This document shows positions 8,468-17,163 of a stretch of DNA of 64,000 nucleotides, in pieces (the first letter of the stretch is position 1; every line of letters starts with the position of its first letter). The notes under the pieces were generated by a model, which saw nothing but the letters and a program-made list of their open reading frames with translations, was not told where the DNA came from and did not search any database. The DNA is from JBDRLU01 sp043812795 (GTDB taxonomy: Bacteria; Chloroflexota; Dehalococcoidia; Dehalococcoidales; UBA2162), in the NCBI GenBank assembly GCA_043812795.1, contig JBDRLU010000038.1, positions 6,116-70,115 on the forward strand, read 5' to 3'. The translations under genes and the position numbers were made by a program.

Positions 8468-8740
8468 AAAAGACCTTCGCCACAGGGGCGAAAGGTCTTT
8501 CGCGGTGCCACCCTATTTGTCCTTCAAAAATAGAAGGACATCTCTTTTCAGGTACGGCCCTTCGGTGAAGGACGATACCCTGGGCTTGCTAACGGTGCCC
8601 GTTCCGGCTCGGCTTACCGGGGATAAACAATCCCTTTCGGCTTGCGGCTCCCGAGTCCATTCTGCCCTTACGTAAGCACCGGCTCACACCTTACCCGGCT
8701 CTCTGAGCTTCGCTGGGGGCATACTAGTCTCGTTCCCAGC
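8468..8740 (-). promoter_or_regulatory. T-box leader sensing tRNA-Trp, upstream of trpE
   Basis: On the minus strand the leader shows stem I with AGAGAGCCGGGT and GTGAGCCGGT, a specifier loop GAATGGACTC with the codon TGG (Trp, plus-strand 8657-8659), and the canonical T-box AGGGTGGCACCGCG (8501-8514). A GC-rich terminator stem follows (8469-8500) and then a T-rich tail. Uncharged tRNA-Trp would pair with the specifier and T-box bulge, stabilise the antiterminator and let trpEGDCBA be transcribed. Start and end are approximate. Confidence 0.93.
8469..8500 (-). terminator. T-box-controlled intrinsic terminator
   Basis: On the minus strand AAAGACCTTTCGCC pairs with GGCGAAGGTCTTT, followed by TTGTTTTG. 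It competes with the antiterminator formed by the T-box sequence just upstream. Confidence 0.88.
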
Positions 8741-8762
8741 CTTTAGTTATTTAATTAATATG

Positions 8763-8792
8763 AGTATAGAGGGGTAATCAGGGGTTTGTCAA
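8763..8792 (-). promoter_or_regulatory. Promoter of the trp operon
   Basis: On the minus strand a perfect TTGACA (8787-8792), an 18-nt spacer and TATACT (8763-8768), just upstream of the T-box leader. Confidence 0.75.
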
Positions 8793-8865
8793 GTTTGAGT
8801 ACAAAGCCAACTTAAGTCAAAAGAAAGACATTTGAGATTAATATGCCGAACTCGTAATTCTTATT

Positions 8866-8875
8866 ATGATATACT
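8866..8875 (+). promoter_or_regulatory. Extended -10 promoter of the HEPN-like gene
   Basis: TGATATACT, an extended -10, with no good -35. It lies about 40 bp before the start codon, which is preceded by GGGAGGCGGGT as ribosome-binding site. Confidence 0.45.
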
Positions 8876-8913
8876 GTTATTAAATTTGATTTCGGTGTTG
8901 CAGGGAGGCGGGT

Positions 8914-9735
8914 ATGCAGCGTATTAATGGGTATAGCTTCTACCAATTAGGGAATTATCTCAGGCCATTAGAGAATGTAAGAGCGGGAGTTACATTAAGA
9001 CAAGTAGCTACCGAGGTATGGGTGGCACGTTTATGGCTTGATTGGTTTTTATCTGGTTCCATTGTTCCAGTCAGTTTTTCAATAGCCTCTGGCCTTGCCC
9101 TCTCAAATAGTTTGAAACGTCTAGTACCTGAAACGGTGCAAGAGTTACCACAGGAAAAACTCAATGCTAAGATAAATCAAACAGATGCTTACAGTATCTC
9201 AAACAGTCTTAGAGCATTTCAGACAGTACTGAACACTGAACTCGCTCGAAGTGATACGTATTATATTTCTAGACAAGGCATCTATTCAACACCTGATCTG
9301 ATCGAGCACGCGGAGGATGCTCTTCCTCCTGATGTAACAGAGGTACTTCCTGACGCGGTAAAGTTGGATATTCAACAGGCGGGCAGGTGTTTGGCATTTG
9401 GGTTATCGACTGCTGCTGGGTTCCACATAATGCGGGCTGTCGAGGGTGTTATGCTAGACTATTGTGTCACATTCATAGGCCAGAAACCAAAACGCAAAGA
9501 TTGGGGTAGTTGTATCGAAGAGCTTAAAAAGACGGATGCTGACAAAAAAGTTCTTGCTGTTCTTGATCAACTACGCTCGCTACACCGTAACCCCACGATG
9601 CATCCGGATGAAGTGCTCTCTAATAATCAAGCGCTTACTCTGTTTGGAATTGCTCAAAGTGCTATTATTGCTATGATAGAAGACCAGAAACAATATTCAC
9701 GTCCAGGGCCGGAAGTTGCGCAACAAAAATCTTAA
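8914..9735 (+). CDS. HEPN-like protein of unknown function
   Basis: I do not recognise a named family for the whole 273-residue protein. The C-terminal half is helical and contains RNPTMH at residues 225-230, an R-x4-H arrangement typical of HEPN domains. In many toxin and phage-defence proteins that motif forms an RNase active site. The surrounding sequence (LRSLHRNPTMHPDEVLS) resembles HEPN-like proteins of restriction and abortive-infection loci. The N-terminal 80 residues are hydrophobic in patches (WLDWFLSGSIVPVSFSIASG). The gene stands alone between the trp leader and truB, looks AT-richer than its neighbours, and has its own promoter and ribosome-binding site. No antitoxin gene is visible beside it. 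Lateral acquisition and an RNA-cutting role are inference. Confidence 0.65.
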   Translation: MQRINGYSFYQLGNYLRPLENVRAGVTLRQVATEVWVARLWLDWFLSGSIVPVSFSIASGLALSNSLKRLVPETVQELPQEKLNAKINQTDAYSISNSLRAFQTVLNTELARSDTYYISRQGIYSTPDLIEHAEDALPPDVTEVLPDAVKLDIQQAGRCLAFGLSTAAGFHIMRAVEGVMLDYCVTFIGQKPKRKDWGSCIEELKKTDADKKVLAVLDQLRSLHRNPTMHPDEVLSNNQALTLFGIAQSAIIAMIEDQKQYSRPGPEVAQQKS

Positions 9736-9738
9736 TTT

Positions 9739-10620
9739 TCACATTACAGAAAACACCTTCTCCGGTTGCCAGGTTCCCTTTTCAGGGTCAAACTTCAACA
9801 CGGCTAGGAAGTGGCCCTCGTTGTCGAAGGCACGGCAGCGATTGCCGGTAATGTTCTCTAAAGACAGGGTTTGTCCGTATTTGATAGCCTTAGCGGTATC
9901 TTCATCAACGGTCACTCCGGGCAGGTCAGAGAGCACACTATCTATCGGGTAGATGAAATGCTGCCAGTCACCGTTCTTCACGGCCTCTTCCAGTTGGGTA
10001 GGCATGACGGCGTCCTTAATATCAAACGGGCCGTACTTCAGGCGGACAAGGCTTTTTAAACTGGCCCCACAGCCCAGCGTCTGCCCCACATCATGGGCCA
10101 GCGAGCGGATATAAGTGCCTTTGCCGCAGGTTACTTCGATAGTAGCCAGCGGTAGCTGCCAGTCAGTCAGTTTCAGGTCGTGGATTTCGGCTAATCTCTT
10201 TTTCCGCTCGACGGTGATGCCGGCCCGGGCCAGTTCATAGAGCGGCTTGCCCTGGTGTTTGACGGCACTGTACATCGGCGGTGTCTGCTCGATGACTCCT
10301 CGAAAAGAGGCGAGGGCGGATTCCAGTTGCGGCTGGCTAATCTGAGAAGCGTCGGCTCTTTGCGTCACCTTGCCGTCGGCATCATAGCTATCGGTGGTGA
10401 CGCCGAGTTCGATTTCCGCGCGGTAGGTCTTGGCGGCATCGTGCAGGTATTCGACCACGCGGGTCGCCCGCCCGAGGCAGACTGGCAAAACGCCGGTGGC
10501 CGCCGGGTCGAGAGTGCCGGCGTGCCCGACGTGTTTTTCCCCGGTCAGTCTTTTCACCACGGCCACGATAGCAAAAGAAGTTTTCCCGGCAGGTTTATTG
10601 ATATTGAGTATTCCGTCCAT
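9739..10620 (-). CDS. truB: tRNA pseudouridine(55) synthase
   Basis: Makes pseudouridine 55 in the T-arm of tRNAs. A 293-residue protein with the catalytic aspartate Asp38 in HAGTLDPAATGVL, preceded by NINKPAGKTSF, and with RIA-type RNA contacts (CGKGTYIRSLAHD). The C terminus (from about 225) looks like a short PUA-type RNA-binding domain. It ends the nusA-infB-rbfA group, but 237 bp with a repeat separate it from rbfA. It ends 3 bp from the end of the convergent HEPN-like gene. Confidence 0.96.
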   Translation of the reverse strand: MDGILNINKPAGKTSFAIVAVVKRLTGEKHVGHAGTLDPAATGVLPVCLGRATRVVEYLHDAAKTYRAEIELGVTTDSYDADGKVTQRADASQISQPQLESALASFRGVIEQTPPMYSAVKHQGKPLYELARAGITVERKKRLAEIHDLKLTDWQLPLATIEVTCGKGTYIRSLAHDVGQTLGCGASLKSLVRLKYGPFDIKDAVMPTQLEEAVKNGDWQHFIYPIDSVLSDLPGVTVDEDTAKAIKYGQTLSLENITGNRCRAFDNEGHFLAVLKFDPEKGTWQPEKVFSVM

Positions 10621-10630
10621 AGTCCGTGCA

Positions 10631-10703
10631 CCCTATCCCTTAATCCCTTCCCCTCAAGGGGAAGGGATAATTGTTTTAAAAGAGGGCTGACGCCCTCTTA
10701 AAC
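10631..10703. repeat. Dispersed spacer repeat, family A
   Basis: CCCTTCCCCTCAAGGGGAAGGG forms one hairpin, and AAGAGGGCTGACGCCCTCTT a second. It sits between truB and rbfA; the rest of this spacer to 10857 shows no gene. Confidence 0.7.
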
Positions 10704-10857
10704 ACCTCATTTACTCTATATGTGCTCTTAACAATTGGATGAGGACAACAAAAAGGGCCAACACTTACTTTATCATATCAGGGGAAAAACAGGGGAAGAG
10801 GGGCAAGGTTCAAATATAAAAGGAATGTCACCATTGGGGACAGAACCAGGGGTAAAA

Positions 10858-11217
10858 TTATTCTCTGGCCGTCTCATCGGCGGTGATTTTATCGAGCAAC
10901 TGCTCGATGCGGTTGCCCCGCTCGATGGAGTCGTCCCAGTGAAAGCTCAGCTCCGGGGTAGAACGCAGCTTCAGGCGCCCGGCGAGTTCTCTGCGGAAAA
11001 AGCCCGAAGCGGCAGTCAAGGCTTTCAGTGTATCTGCCTTTTCGGTGGAGCCGCCCAGAGAGCTGATAAATACCTTGGCGTATTTCAGGTCGGCGGAAGT
11101 AGTCACGCCGGTTACAACCACGAAATTATTGAGCCGGGGGTCTTTGACCTGGCGCTGGAGTAATTTGCTGATTTCCTCACGGATGAGGCTGTTCACCCGC
11201 TCGATGCGATGTGACAT
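10858..11217 (-). CDS. rbfA: Ribosome-binding factor A
   Basis: Small KH-fold protein (119 residues) that helps mature the 30S subunit and 16S rRNA 5' end. The recognisable part is MSHRIERVNSLIREEIS, then DPRL and VVVTGVTTSADLKYAKVFIS. The ATG at 11217 is chosen because AGGAGG lies just before it and the sequence matches the family from there. The frame stays open upstream only because it overlaps infB. It starts 10 bp after the infB stop, in the usual order infB-rbfA-truB. Confidence 0.93.
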   Translation of the reverse strand: MSHRIERVNSLIREEISKLLQRQVKDPRLNNFVVVTGVTTSADLKYAKVFISSLGGSTEKADTLKALTAASGFFRRELAGRLKLRSTPELSFHWDDSIERGNRIEQLLDKITADETARE

Positions 11218-11227
11218 AGTTGTCCTC

Positions 11228-13078
11228 CTAGACAGTTTCTTCGATGCGATAGAATTCCAGTATGTCACCCACCTGGAAATCATTAAAGTCCTTGAGGACG
11301 ACACCGGCCTCGTAGCCGGTGAGCACTTCCTTCACGTCATCCTTGAAACGACGCAGACCGATAATAGGCGCGTCAACCACGACTTTCTTTAACCGCAGCA
11401 CTCTCACCGAATCGTCGCGGCTCGCTTTACCGTCGGTTACATAAATACCGGCGGCCTTAGCTTTCTTCAGTGCCGGGAAAACAGCCCGGACCTCGGCATG
11501 GCCCTGGACAACTTCAACCTTGGCCGGCTTGAGCATACCTTTGAGAGCTTTGCCGACGTCATCGACCAGATTGTAGATTACGTTGTAGTAGCGGATGCTG
11601 ATGCCTTCCAGGTCGGCCAGGCGCTTCGCCCCTAGCTCGGCATTGGTACTGAAACCGACTACGATAGCTTTGGAAGCAATGGCCAGCAGGATATCGCTCT
11701 CGGCAATATTGCCGCTGCCGCTGTGAATGACTCTCACCTTAATTTCGTCGGTGCTCAGTTGCTCCAGGGAATTCCTGATTGGCTCGATGCTCCCCTGAAC
11801 ATCGGTCTTAAGGACAACATTAAGCTCTTTCACCTGTCCCGTGTTGACCTGCTCGAGCAGGTTGGTCAGAGTGACCGGCTTGGGCTTGGCCATGGCCTGC
11901 TGGGTTTCGGCATGACGCCGTTCAATCAGTGATTTGGCCTGCGCCTCTCCGGTGACGACGGTCAGAGTATCGCCGACCTGCGGCACGCTGCCCAGTCCGA
12001 GGACAACTGCCGGAGTGGCCGGACCGGCTCGCCTTATCTGCTTACCATCGGAACCGAACATAGCTTTTAATTTGCCCCACGTATCCCCGACGACGATAAT
12101 ATCGCCCACACGGAGGGTGCCATCGTGAATCAGCACGGTGGCTAACGGCCCCTTGGTCTTATCCATTTCGGCCTCAACTACCGTGCCGACGGCCGGTTTG
12201 TTGGGGTCGGCCCTAAGTTCTTCCATTTCAGCCACCAGCAGCAGGTTCTCCAGTAATTGAGGGATACCCTGGTTCTCGCGGGCGGAAACAGGCACGGCAA
12301 TGGTATCGCCACCCCAGTCTTCCGCAACCAGACCGACCTCAGCTAACTGCTGCTTCACTCTATCGGGATTGGCATCGTCCTTATCGATTTTATTGATGGC
12401 CACGACGATAGGCACGCCGGCGGCCCGGGCATGGTTTATTGCTTCGATAGTCTGGGGCATAACACCGTCATCCGCCGCCACTACCAGAACGGCGATATCC
12501 GTCACCTGTGCCCCGCGGGCACGCATGGCCGTAAAGGCCTCATGGCCCGGAGTATCAAGGAAAGTAATTTTTTGTCCGTTAATTTCTATCTGATAAGCGC
12601 CGATGTGCTGGGTGATGCCGCCGGCTTCGGTGGCAACCACATTAGTCTTACGGATGGCATCAAGCAACTTGGTCTTGCCGTGGTCGACGTGCCCCATAAC
12701 GGTAATGACCGGCGGTCGTGGTTTAAGACCGCTGGCTTCTTTACCGACGGCCAGATGCTGTTGTTTTTTGATTTCCCGGATGACGCTGGCCGATTTACTT
12801 ACCGCCTGCGCTTTAGGGTGGGGTTCAAAATCCAGAGCAACGGCGACTTTGGCCGCCGCTTCATAATCAATGGACTGGGTGATGTTGGCCATAATGCCAT
12901 TCCGCATCAATTGCTTGATGATTTCGATGGCACTGACCTGGAGGAGTTCGGCCAGTTCTTTGACATTCAAGCTGGCCGGGATTTCGATGGGGCGCGTAGC
13001 TTCTGCCGGTGCCGGGGCGGCATTCGGCTCTTTACCCGTAGCCCCTAGTTTATTCTCACGTCCACTGGTTCTGGTCAC
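11228..13078 (-). CDS. infB: Translation initiation factor IF-2
   Basis: GTPase that places initiator tRNA on the 30S subunit. At 616 residues it is a short form with a brief N-terminal linker, then the IF2N domain (LNVKELAELLQVSAIEIIKQ). The GTPase motifs follow: GHVDHGKT, GGITQHIGAY, TFLDTPGHEAF, NKIDKDDA. After these come domain II, the middle domain and the C-terminal initiator-tRNA-binding domain. The residue after the P-loop threonine is Lys rather than the usual Ser/Thr in the GHVDHGKT-[ST]-LLD context, which is unlikely to affect function. It lies between ylxR (4 bp) and rbfA (10 bp). Confidence 0.97.
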   Translation of the reverse strand: MTRTSGRENKLGATGKEPNAAPAPAEATRPIEIPASLNVKELAELLQVSAIEIIKQLMRNGIMANITQSIDYEAAAKVAVALDFEPHPKAQAVSKSASVIREIKKQQHLAVGKEASGLKPRPPVITVMGHVDHGKTKLLDAIRKTNVVATEAGGITQHIGAYQIEINGQKITFLDTPGHEAFTAMRARGAQVTDIAVLVVAADDGVMPQTIEAINHARAAGVPIVVAINKIDKDDANPDRVKQQLAEVGLVAEDWGGDTIAVPVSARENQGIPQLLENLLLVAEMEELRADPNKPAVGTVVEAEMDKTKGPLATVLIHDGTLRVGDIIVVGDTWGKLKAMFGSDGKQIRRAGPATPAVVLGLGSVPQVGDTLTVVTGEAQAKSLIERRHAETQQAMAKPKPVTLTNLLEQVNTGQVKELNVVLKTDVQGSIEPIRNSLEQLSTDEIKVRVIHSGSGNIAESDILLAIASKAIVVGFSTNAELGAKRLADLEGISIRYYNVIYNLVDDVGKALKGMLKPAKVEVVQGHAEVRAVFPALKKAKAAGIYVTDGKASRDDSVRVLRLKKVVVDAPIIGLRRFKDDVKEVLTGYEAGVVLKDFNDFQVGDILEFYRIEETV

Positions 13079-13081
13079 TGA

Positions 13082-13381
13082 CTATTCTCCCAGGAGCGAA
13101 TTCTTATCTTTGACGAGGCGCTCTTTGTTCTCTTGGGTCACTGTAGTACGTAGTGCGTACTCGATGCGACCACCTTTCAAAGCTGCTTCCCAGCATTCCG
13201 GGGCGCGGCACAAGTAGGCGCCGCGTCCGGTCTTTTTACCGGCGGCATCAATCTGGATACTGCCATCGGCAGTACGTACCAGACGAATCAGCTCCCGCTT
13301 TGCCTTTACCTTGCGGCAGGCTACACACGTCCGCTGCGGTACATCCCGGGCGGGGCATGGGCTAAAACTCTTCCTCTTCAT
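13082..13381 (-). CDS. ylxR: YlxR family RNA-binding protein (RnpM-like)
   Basis: A 99-residue basic protein with the YlxR signature: RTCVACRKVKAKRELIRLVR and later GRGAYLCRAPECWEAALK. In Bacillus the homologue RnpM binds RNase P RNA and modulates it. The gene keeps the common order nusA-ylxR-infB. Its first 20 nt overlap the 3' end of nusA. Confidence 0.92.
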   Translation of the reverse strand: MKRKSFSPCPARDVPQRTCVACRKVKAKRELIRLVRTADGSIQIDAAGKKTGRGAYLCRAPECWEAALKGGRIEYALRTTVTQENKERLVKDKNSLLGE

Positions 13382-14771
13382 CTAAACCCAGGTCTTCTTT
13401 CCGGCGCTTTCTAAACTTGACGGCATCCTCGTCTTTAACGGGAACACCTTTCTTTTTCCGCTTCTTGGTCTGAGCTTGCGGCTTGGTCGGTCCGGCCATG
13501 CCGAGGTCTTCCGAAAAGCGCAGCCGGACGGCCGGTTGTTTCAGGGGTACCGGCGAAACAAGGACGGTTTCCGCGGGCAGCGGTTCGGCGACTGGTTCTG
13601 ACGGAACTGGTTCCGGCTCAGTAGCCTCTTCGTCCAAAACCGGCTCGGCAATGGCCTCTTCTGTAGCTTCGGGTACGGCTTCAGCCACTTCTCCCCTCGC
13701 GGCTTCGGCCTCTGCCGCTCTGGCTGCTTTTTCAGCCTCGGCGGCCGTGGCGCTCTTGATATCAATACGCCACCCCGCAAGTTTAGCGGCCAACCTGACA
13801 TTCTGCCCTTCTTTGCCAATGGCCAGCGAGAGCTGGCGGTCGGGGACAATCACCGTGGCGACCTGTTCTTCCTTATTCAGTTCCACGCTTATTATCTGGG
13901 CCGGGCTCAGCGCGTTGGCAATAAAGGTGGCCGTGTCCGGGCTCCAGGCAACAACATCTATTTTTTCGCCACTCAGTTCGTTAACAATATTTTGTATCCG
14001 GATGCCCCGCAGTCCAACACAACAACCGACCGGGTCGACACCTTCCTGGCGCGAGGCGACCGCGACTTTGCTTCGTGAACCGGCTTCGCGGGCAATCGAT
14101 TTTATTTCAACCACTCCACTGTAAATCTCCGGCACTTCTATCTCGAAGAGTCGCCGCAGTAAATTAGGGTGCGTACGCGAGACAAGTACCCTAGGCCCCT
14201 TGGGTGTGCGGGCTACTTCCAGCATGTAAACTCTGATCCGCTGGCCGACACGATATCTCTCATTCGGAATGCGCTCGGCAGCAGGCAATAGCGCTTCGGT
14301 ACGGCCCAGGTCGATGTAGGCTTGCCTCGGGTCAATGCGCTGGACGATACCCGTGGTAACATCGCCTTCCTTGCCGGCGTATTCTTCGATAATGGCACTA
14401 TTTTCGGCTTCGTGCAGTCGCTGCAAAATAACCTGCTTCGCCGTCTGTGCCGCAATCCGTCCGGCGTTGGCCGGCGTGGCTTCGACCATCACGGCCTCAC
14501 CGAGCTGTACCTCGGGTTTGATGCGGCGTGCTTCTTGAAGCGAAATTTCACGGCGAGTATCGGCCGGCTTTTCTACCACGGCTTTCTCGGCCCACACCTG
14601 GACCTTACCGGTATTGGGACTAATCTTGACCGCAATATTCTGGTTAGCCGCAAAACTGTCTTTGCGGTAAGCGGATACCAGCGCTGCTTCGACGGCGCCA
14701 ATGACCACTTCCTTCGGCAGGTTCTTTTCTGCCGAGAGCTGAGTGATCGCAATCAGAAAATCACTCTTCAT
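13362..14771 (-). CDS. nusA: Transcription termination/antitermination protein NusA
   Basis: Binds RNA polymerase and nascent RNA, controlling pausing and termination. The 469-residue protein has an N-terminal polymerase-binding domain, an S1 domain (GIVQRIDPRQAYIDLG) and two KH domains (GCCVGLRGIRIQNIVNEL; IGKEGQNVRLAAKLAGW). After about residue 345 comes a low-complexity acidic Glu/Pro/Ala-rich tail, then a basic stretch (KKRKKK) and a final acidic end. This replaces the acidic repeats of enterobacterial NusA. It is the first gene of its operon; rimP, usually upstream, is absent. Confidence 0.96.
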   Translation of the reverse strand: MKSDFLIAITQLSAEKNLPKEVVIGAVEAALVSAYRKDSFAANQNIAVKISPNTGKVQVWAEKAVVEKPADTRREISLQEARRIKPEVQLGEAVMVEATPANAGRIAAQTAKQVILQRLHEAENSAIIEEYAGKEGDVTTGIVQRIDPRQAYIDLGRTEALLPAAERIPNERYRVGQRIRVYMLEVARTPKGPRVLVSRTHPNLLRRLFEIEVPEIYSGVVEIKSIAREAGSRSKVAVASRQEGVDPVGCCVGLRGIRIQNIVNELSGEKIDVVAWSPDTATFIANALSPAQIISVELNKEEQVATVIVPDRQLSLAIGKEGQNVRLAAKLAGWRIDIKSATAAEAEKAARAAEAEAARGEVAEAVPEATEEAIAEPVLDEEATEPEPVPSEPVAEPLPAETVLVSPVPLKQPAVRLRFSEDLGMAGPTKPQAQTKKRKKKGVPVKDEDAVKFRKRRKEDLGLDEEEEF

Positions 14772-14826
14772 CTCCGATTCGCCCCCAAATAACTATTAAT
14801 CCCCATAATAACCCCAATAAAACGAA

Positions 14827-14846
14827 AAGTGGGACTCAACCCACTT
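14827..14846 (-). other. Hairpin at the 5' end of the nusA transcript
   Basis: AAGTGGG and CCCACTT form a 7-bp stem with a 6-nt loop, starting within a few bases of the predicted transcript start. On the minus strand it is followed by TTCGTTTTATT, so it looks like a weak terminator or a 5' stabilising stem-loop. Confidence 0.45.
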
Positions 14847-14855
14847 CGTATGACC

Positions 14856-14884
14856 AGTATATCATAGTAAAATTAGCGATGCAA
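14856..14884 (-). promoter_or_regulatory. Promoter of the nusA-ylxR-infB operon
   Basis: On the minus strand TTGCAT (14879-14884), 17 nt, then TATACT (14856-14861) with an upstream TG (extended -10). Confidence 0.75.
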
Positions 14885-15011
14885 GTTTCATCACCACGTT
14901 GCCCGCAGGCATGCCAGCAATATCGAAAACCAATGGATAACACGCAGAACCTAGTCTGGTAATCCCGATGATGATGGACTATAATATGAGTTACTGTAAA
15001 AGAAGGTCGGG

Positions 15012-16178
15012 ATGGAAGATTTAAAGGCCGCTGTTACGCAGGAAATAGATGTTCGTTCTCCTCAGCTTCGTGAGCTTTCCCTACAAATCCACGCTCATCC
15101 AGAACTGGGCTTCAAAGAAGTCAAGGCAGCCGACTGGTTAACGCAATACCTCGGCGAGAATGGCTTCTCAGTCGAGCGCGGTCTGTGCGGCCTGCCTACA
15201 GCGTTCAAAGCGACTTACGGGAAAGGGAAGCCAGCTATTGCTTTGCTGGCTGAGTATGATGCCTTACCTGACGTCGGACATGCCTGCGGTCATAGCCTCA
15301 TTTGTGTTGGCGCCGTTGGTGCCGGAGTAGCGGCCCGGCCAGCTATTGATAGGTTCGGTGGTAGCCTGCTGGTAATCGGCACACCGGCTGAAGAGCTGTA
15401 CGGCGGTAAGGCAATCATGGCGAAACAGGGCGCCTTCAATGATTTGGATGCGGCGATGATGTTCCATCCCGGGAGCTGCGATGTAGCCACCACCCACGCG
15501 CTGGCCTGCCAAGGTCTGGAAGTTGAATTTTTTGGTAAAGCCGCCCATGCTGCTGCCAGGCCGGAAGCGGCTATCAATGCACTGGAGGCGATGCTCCAGT
15601 CGTTCAACGCAATTAATTCATTGCGGCAACACATTAAGAGCACGGCCCGTGTTCACGGTATCATTACCGATGGCGGGCAGGCAGCCAACGTAGTGCCGGC
15701 CCATAGTGCCGGTTCCTTCCTGGTCCGTGCCGAAGACGATACCTACCTTGAGGAATTGAAGAAAAGGGTACTGGACTGTTTCGTTGGAGCGGCCTGCGCG
15801 ACCGGTGCCCGCCTGCAATACAAGTGGGATGATATCTGCTATGCCACCATGCGTAATAATATCGTTCTGGCCCAGCTATTTATCCAGAATATGCAATCGT
15901 TAGGGTGTAACGTTATCCTGGCCAACCCCGGCCGTGGTTTCGGCAGTACCGATATGGGCAATGTCAGTCACGTGGTGCCGAGCATCCATGCCTCGGTGGC
16001 GATTGCCGGTAAAGAAGTACTGGGCCACTCTCCGGAATTTGCCGTGGCCGCTGCTTCGGAGGCGGGTATGAAAGGGATGCTCGATGCGGCCAAGGCTTTG
16101 GCCATGACAGCAGTGGACTTGCTCACCGACCCCGAAACGCTTGCCCGGGCTAAAGAGGAATTCCAGCAGGGAACATGA
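15012..16178 (+). CDS. M20 family metallo-amidohydrolase
   Basis: A 388-residue M20D-type enzyme, closest in pattern to the AbgB/PM20D2 group that splits N-acyl amino acids or aminobenzoyl-glutamate-like amides. Two-metal ligands are visible in GHACGHSL, GTPAEE, FHPG and the C-terminal GHSPEF. The dimerisation domain contains AHAAARPEAAINALEAM. A TATAAT box (14980) and AGAAGG precede the ATG. It overlaps the next gene by 4 nt (ATGA), making it first in a run that continues through the activase system and plsX. That coupling suggests its substrate belongs to the same acyl or CoA chemistry; this is inference. Confidence 0.88.
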   Translation: MEDLKAAVTQEIDVRSPQLRELSLQIHAHPELGFKEVKAADWLTQYLGENGFSVERGLCGLPTAFKATYGKGKPAIALLAEYDALPDVGHACGHSLICVGAVGAGVAARPAIDRFGGSLLVIGTPAEELYGGKAIMAKQGAFNDLDAAMMFHPGSCDVATTHALACQGLEVEFFGKAAHAAARPEAAINALEAMLQSFNAINSLRQHIKSTARVHGIITDGGQAANVVPAHSAGSFLVRAEDDTYLEELKKRVLDCFVGAACATGARLQYKWDDICYATMRNNIVLAQLFIQNMQSLGCNVILANPGRGFGSTDMGNVSHVVPSIHASVAIAGKEVLGHSPEFAVAAASEAGMKGMLDAAKALAMTAVDLLTDPETLARAKEEFQQGT

Positions 16179-17161
16179 TTAGAGTCGGTATTCCCCGCGC
16201 TCTGCTCTATTACCAATACTACCCCGCCTGGAAAGCCTTTTTCGAGAAGCTGGGGGCATCGGTCGTTGTGTCACCGCCGACCACTCCGGCAATGCTGGTC
16301 GCCGGTTCGGCACGAGTGGTCGCCGATACCTGCTTGCCGGTAAAGGTATTTCTCGGCCACGTTCTGGCGTTGGTGGACCAGTGCGATTGTCTTTTTATTC
16401 CGGTTATCCGCAGTGTGAAAGGTAAAACCTATAACTGCTCTAAATTTCTCGGCCTGCCCGATATGACCAGGGCGGTGGTGCCTGAATCGCCACCCGTGCT
16501 GGATATCGAGATTGACGTTAACCGGGGAAAATGGGCACTTAATAGAGCCATTTACCGGCTGGGGCGCCACTTCGCCTGGAATCCGCTGGCAGTCAGGGAG
16601 GCCGGTCTGGCGGCATGGGAAACCTACGGGAGTTATCGCGGGTTAATGTCGGCGAAAAGACTAACACCACCCCGGGCCATCAATGAGATATCAGGTACGG
16701 AACCGGGTATACCTTCGCGCCAAAAGGAAGCCGGGGAGACGGCCATCGCCCTCGTCGGCCATCCTTATCTTCTCTACGATGAATATATCAACCACCGTAT
16801 CATTCACCGGCTGGAAGCGGCGGGTAGCCGCATCGTAACTCCGGAAATGCTGGCTGCCCGGGAACTCGAGGCGGGAATTACCCAGGTAGTAGGCCAAGCC
16901 TACTGGACATATGAGGCCGAAGTCGTCGGGGCGGGAGGACACTACTTACGTAACGGAGTTGATGGTATTATTGGTATAATGGCTTTTGGTTGTGGCCCCG
17001 ACTCGTTAATGATGGATATGGTGCGCCGGGAGGCCACCCGTCTGAAAGCGACGCCCTTTATGAACCTGACTCTGGAAGAGCACACCGCCGAGGCGGGTGT
17101 CATCACCCGCCTGGAAGCTTTTCTTGATATGGTCGAGAGAAAGAAGAGGAAGCAACAATAA
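16175..17161 (+). CDS. 2-hydroxyacyl-CoA dehydratase-like subunit (DUF2229 / CoA-activase-associated family), first copy
   Basis: A 328-residue cytoplasmic protein related to the DUF2229 part of large CoA-activase proteins, which belong to the 2-hydroxyacyl-CoA dehydratase/benzoyl-CoA reductase world. It opens with IRVGIPRALLYYQYYPAWKA. Possible Fe-S ligands are Cys53 (DTCLPVK), Cys88 (YNCSKF) and Cys273 (FGCGPDS). The C-terminal motif GVITRLEAFLDMVERK is shared with the next gene, so the two are paralogous subunits, like HgdA/HgdB or BcrB/BcrC. It is 4-nt coupled to the amidohydrolase and 2 bp from the second copy. The substrate is unknown. Confidence 0.8.
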   Translation: MIRVGIPRALLYYQYYPAWKAFFEKLGASVVVSPPTTPAMLVAGSARVVADTCLPVKVFLGHVLALVDQCDCLFIPVIRSVKGKTYNCSKFLGLPDMTRAVVPESPPVLDIEIDVNRGKWALNRAIYRLGRHFAWNPLAVREAGLAAWETYGSYRGLMSAKRLTPPRAINEISGTEPGIPSRQKEAGETAIALVGHPYLLYDEYINHRIIHRLEAAGSRIVTPEMLAARELEAGITQVVGQAYWTYEAEVVGAGGHYLRNGVDGIIGIMAFGCGPDSLMMDMVRREATRLKATPFMNLTLEEHTAEAGVITRLEAFLDMVERKKRKQQ

Positions 17162-17163
17162 AA

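Noticed and set aside
8461..8533. Reading frames across the trp leader
   Set aside because: The sequence is explained by the T-box and terminator; the frames have no protein-like features and no start signals.
11218..11304. N-terminal extension of rbfA
   Set aside because: It lies within infB coding sequence; AGGAGG and family similarity place the start at 11217.
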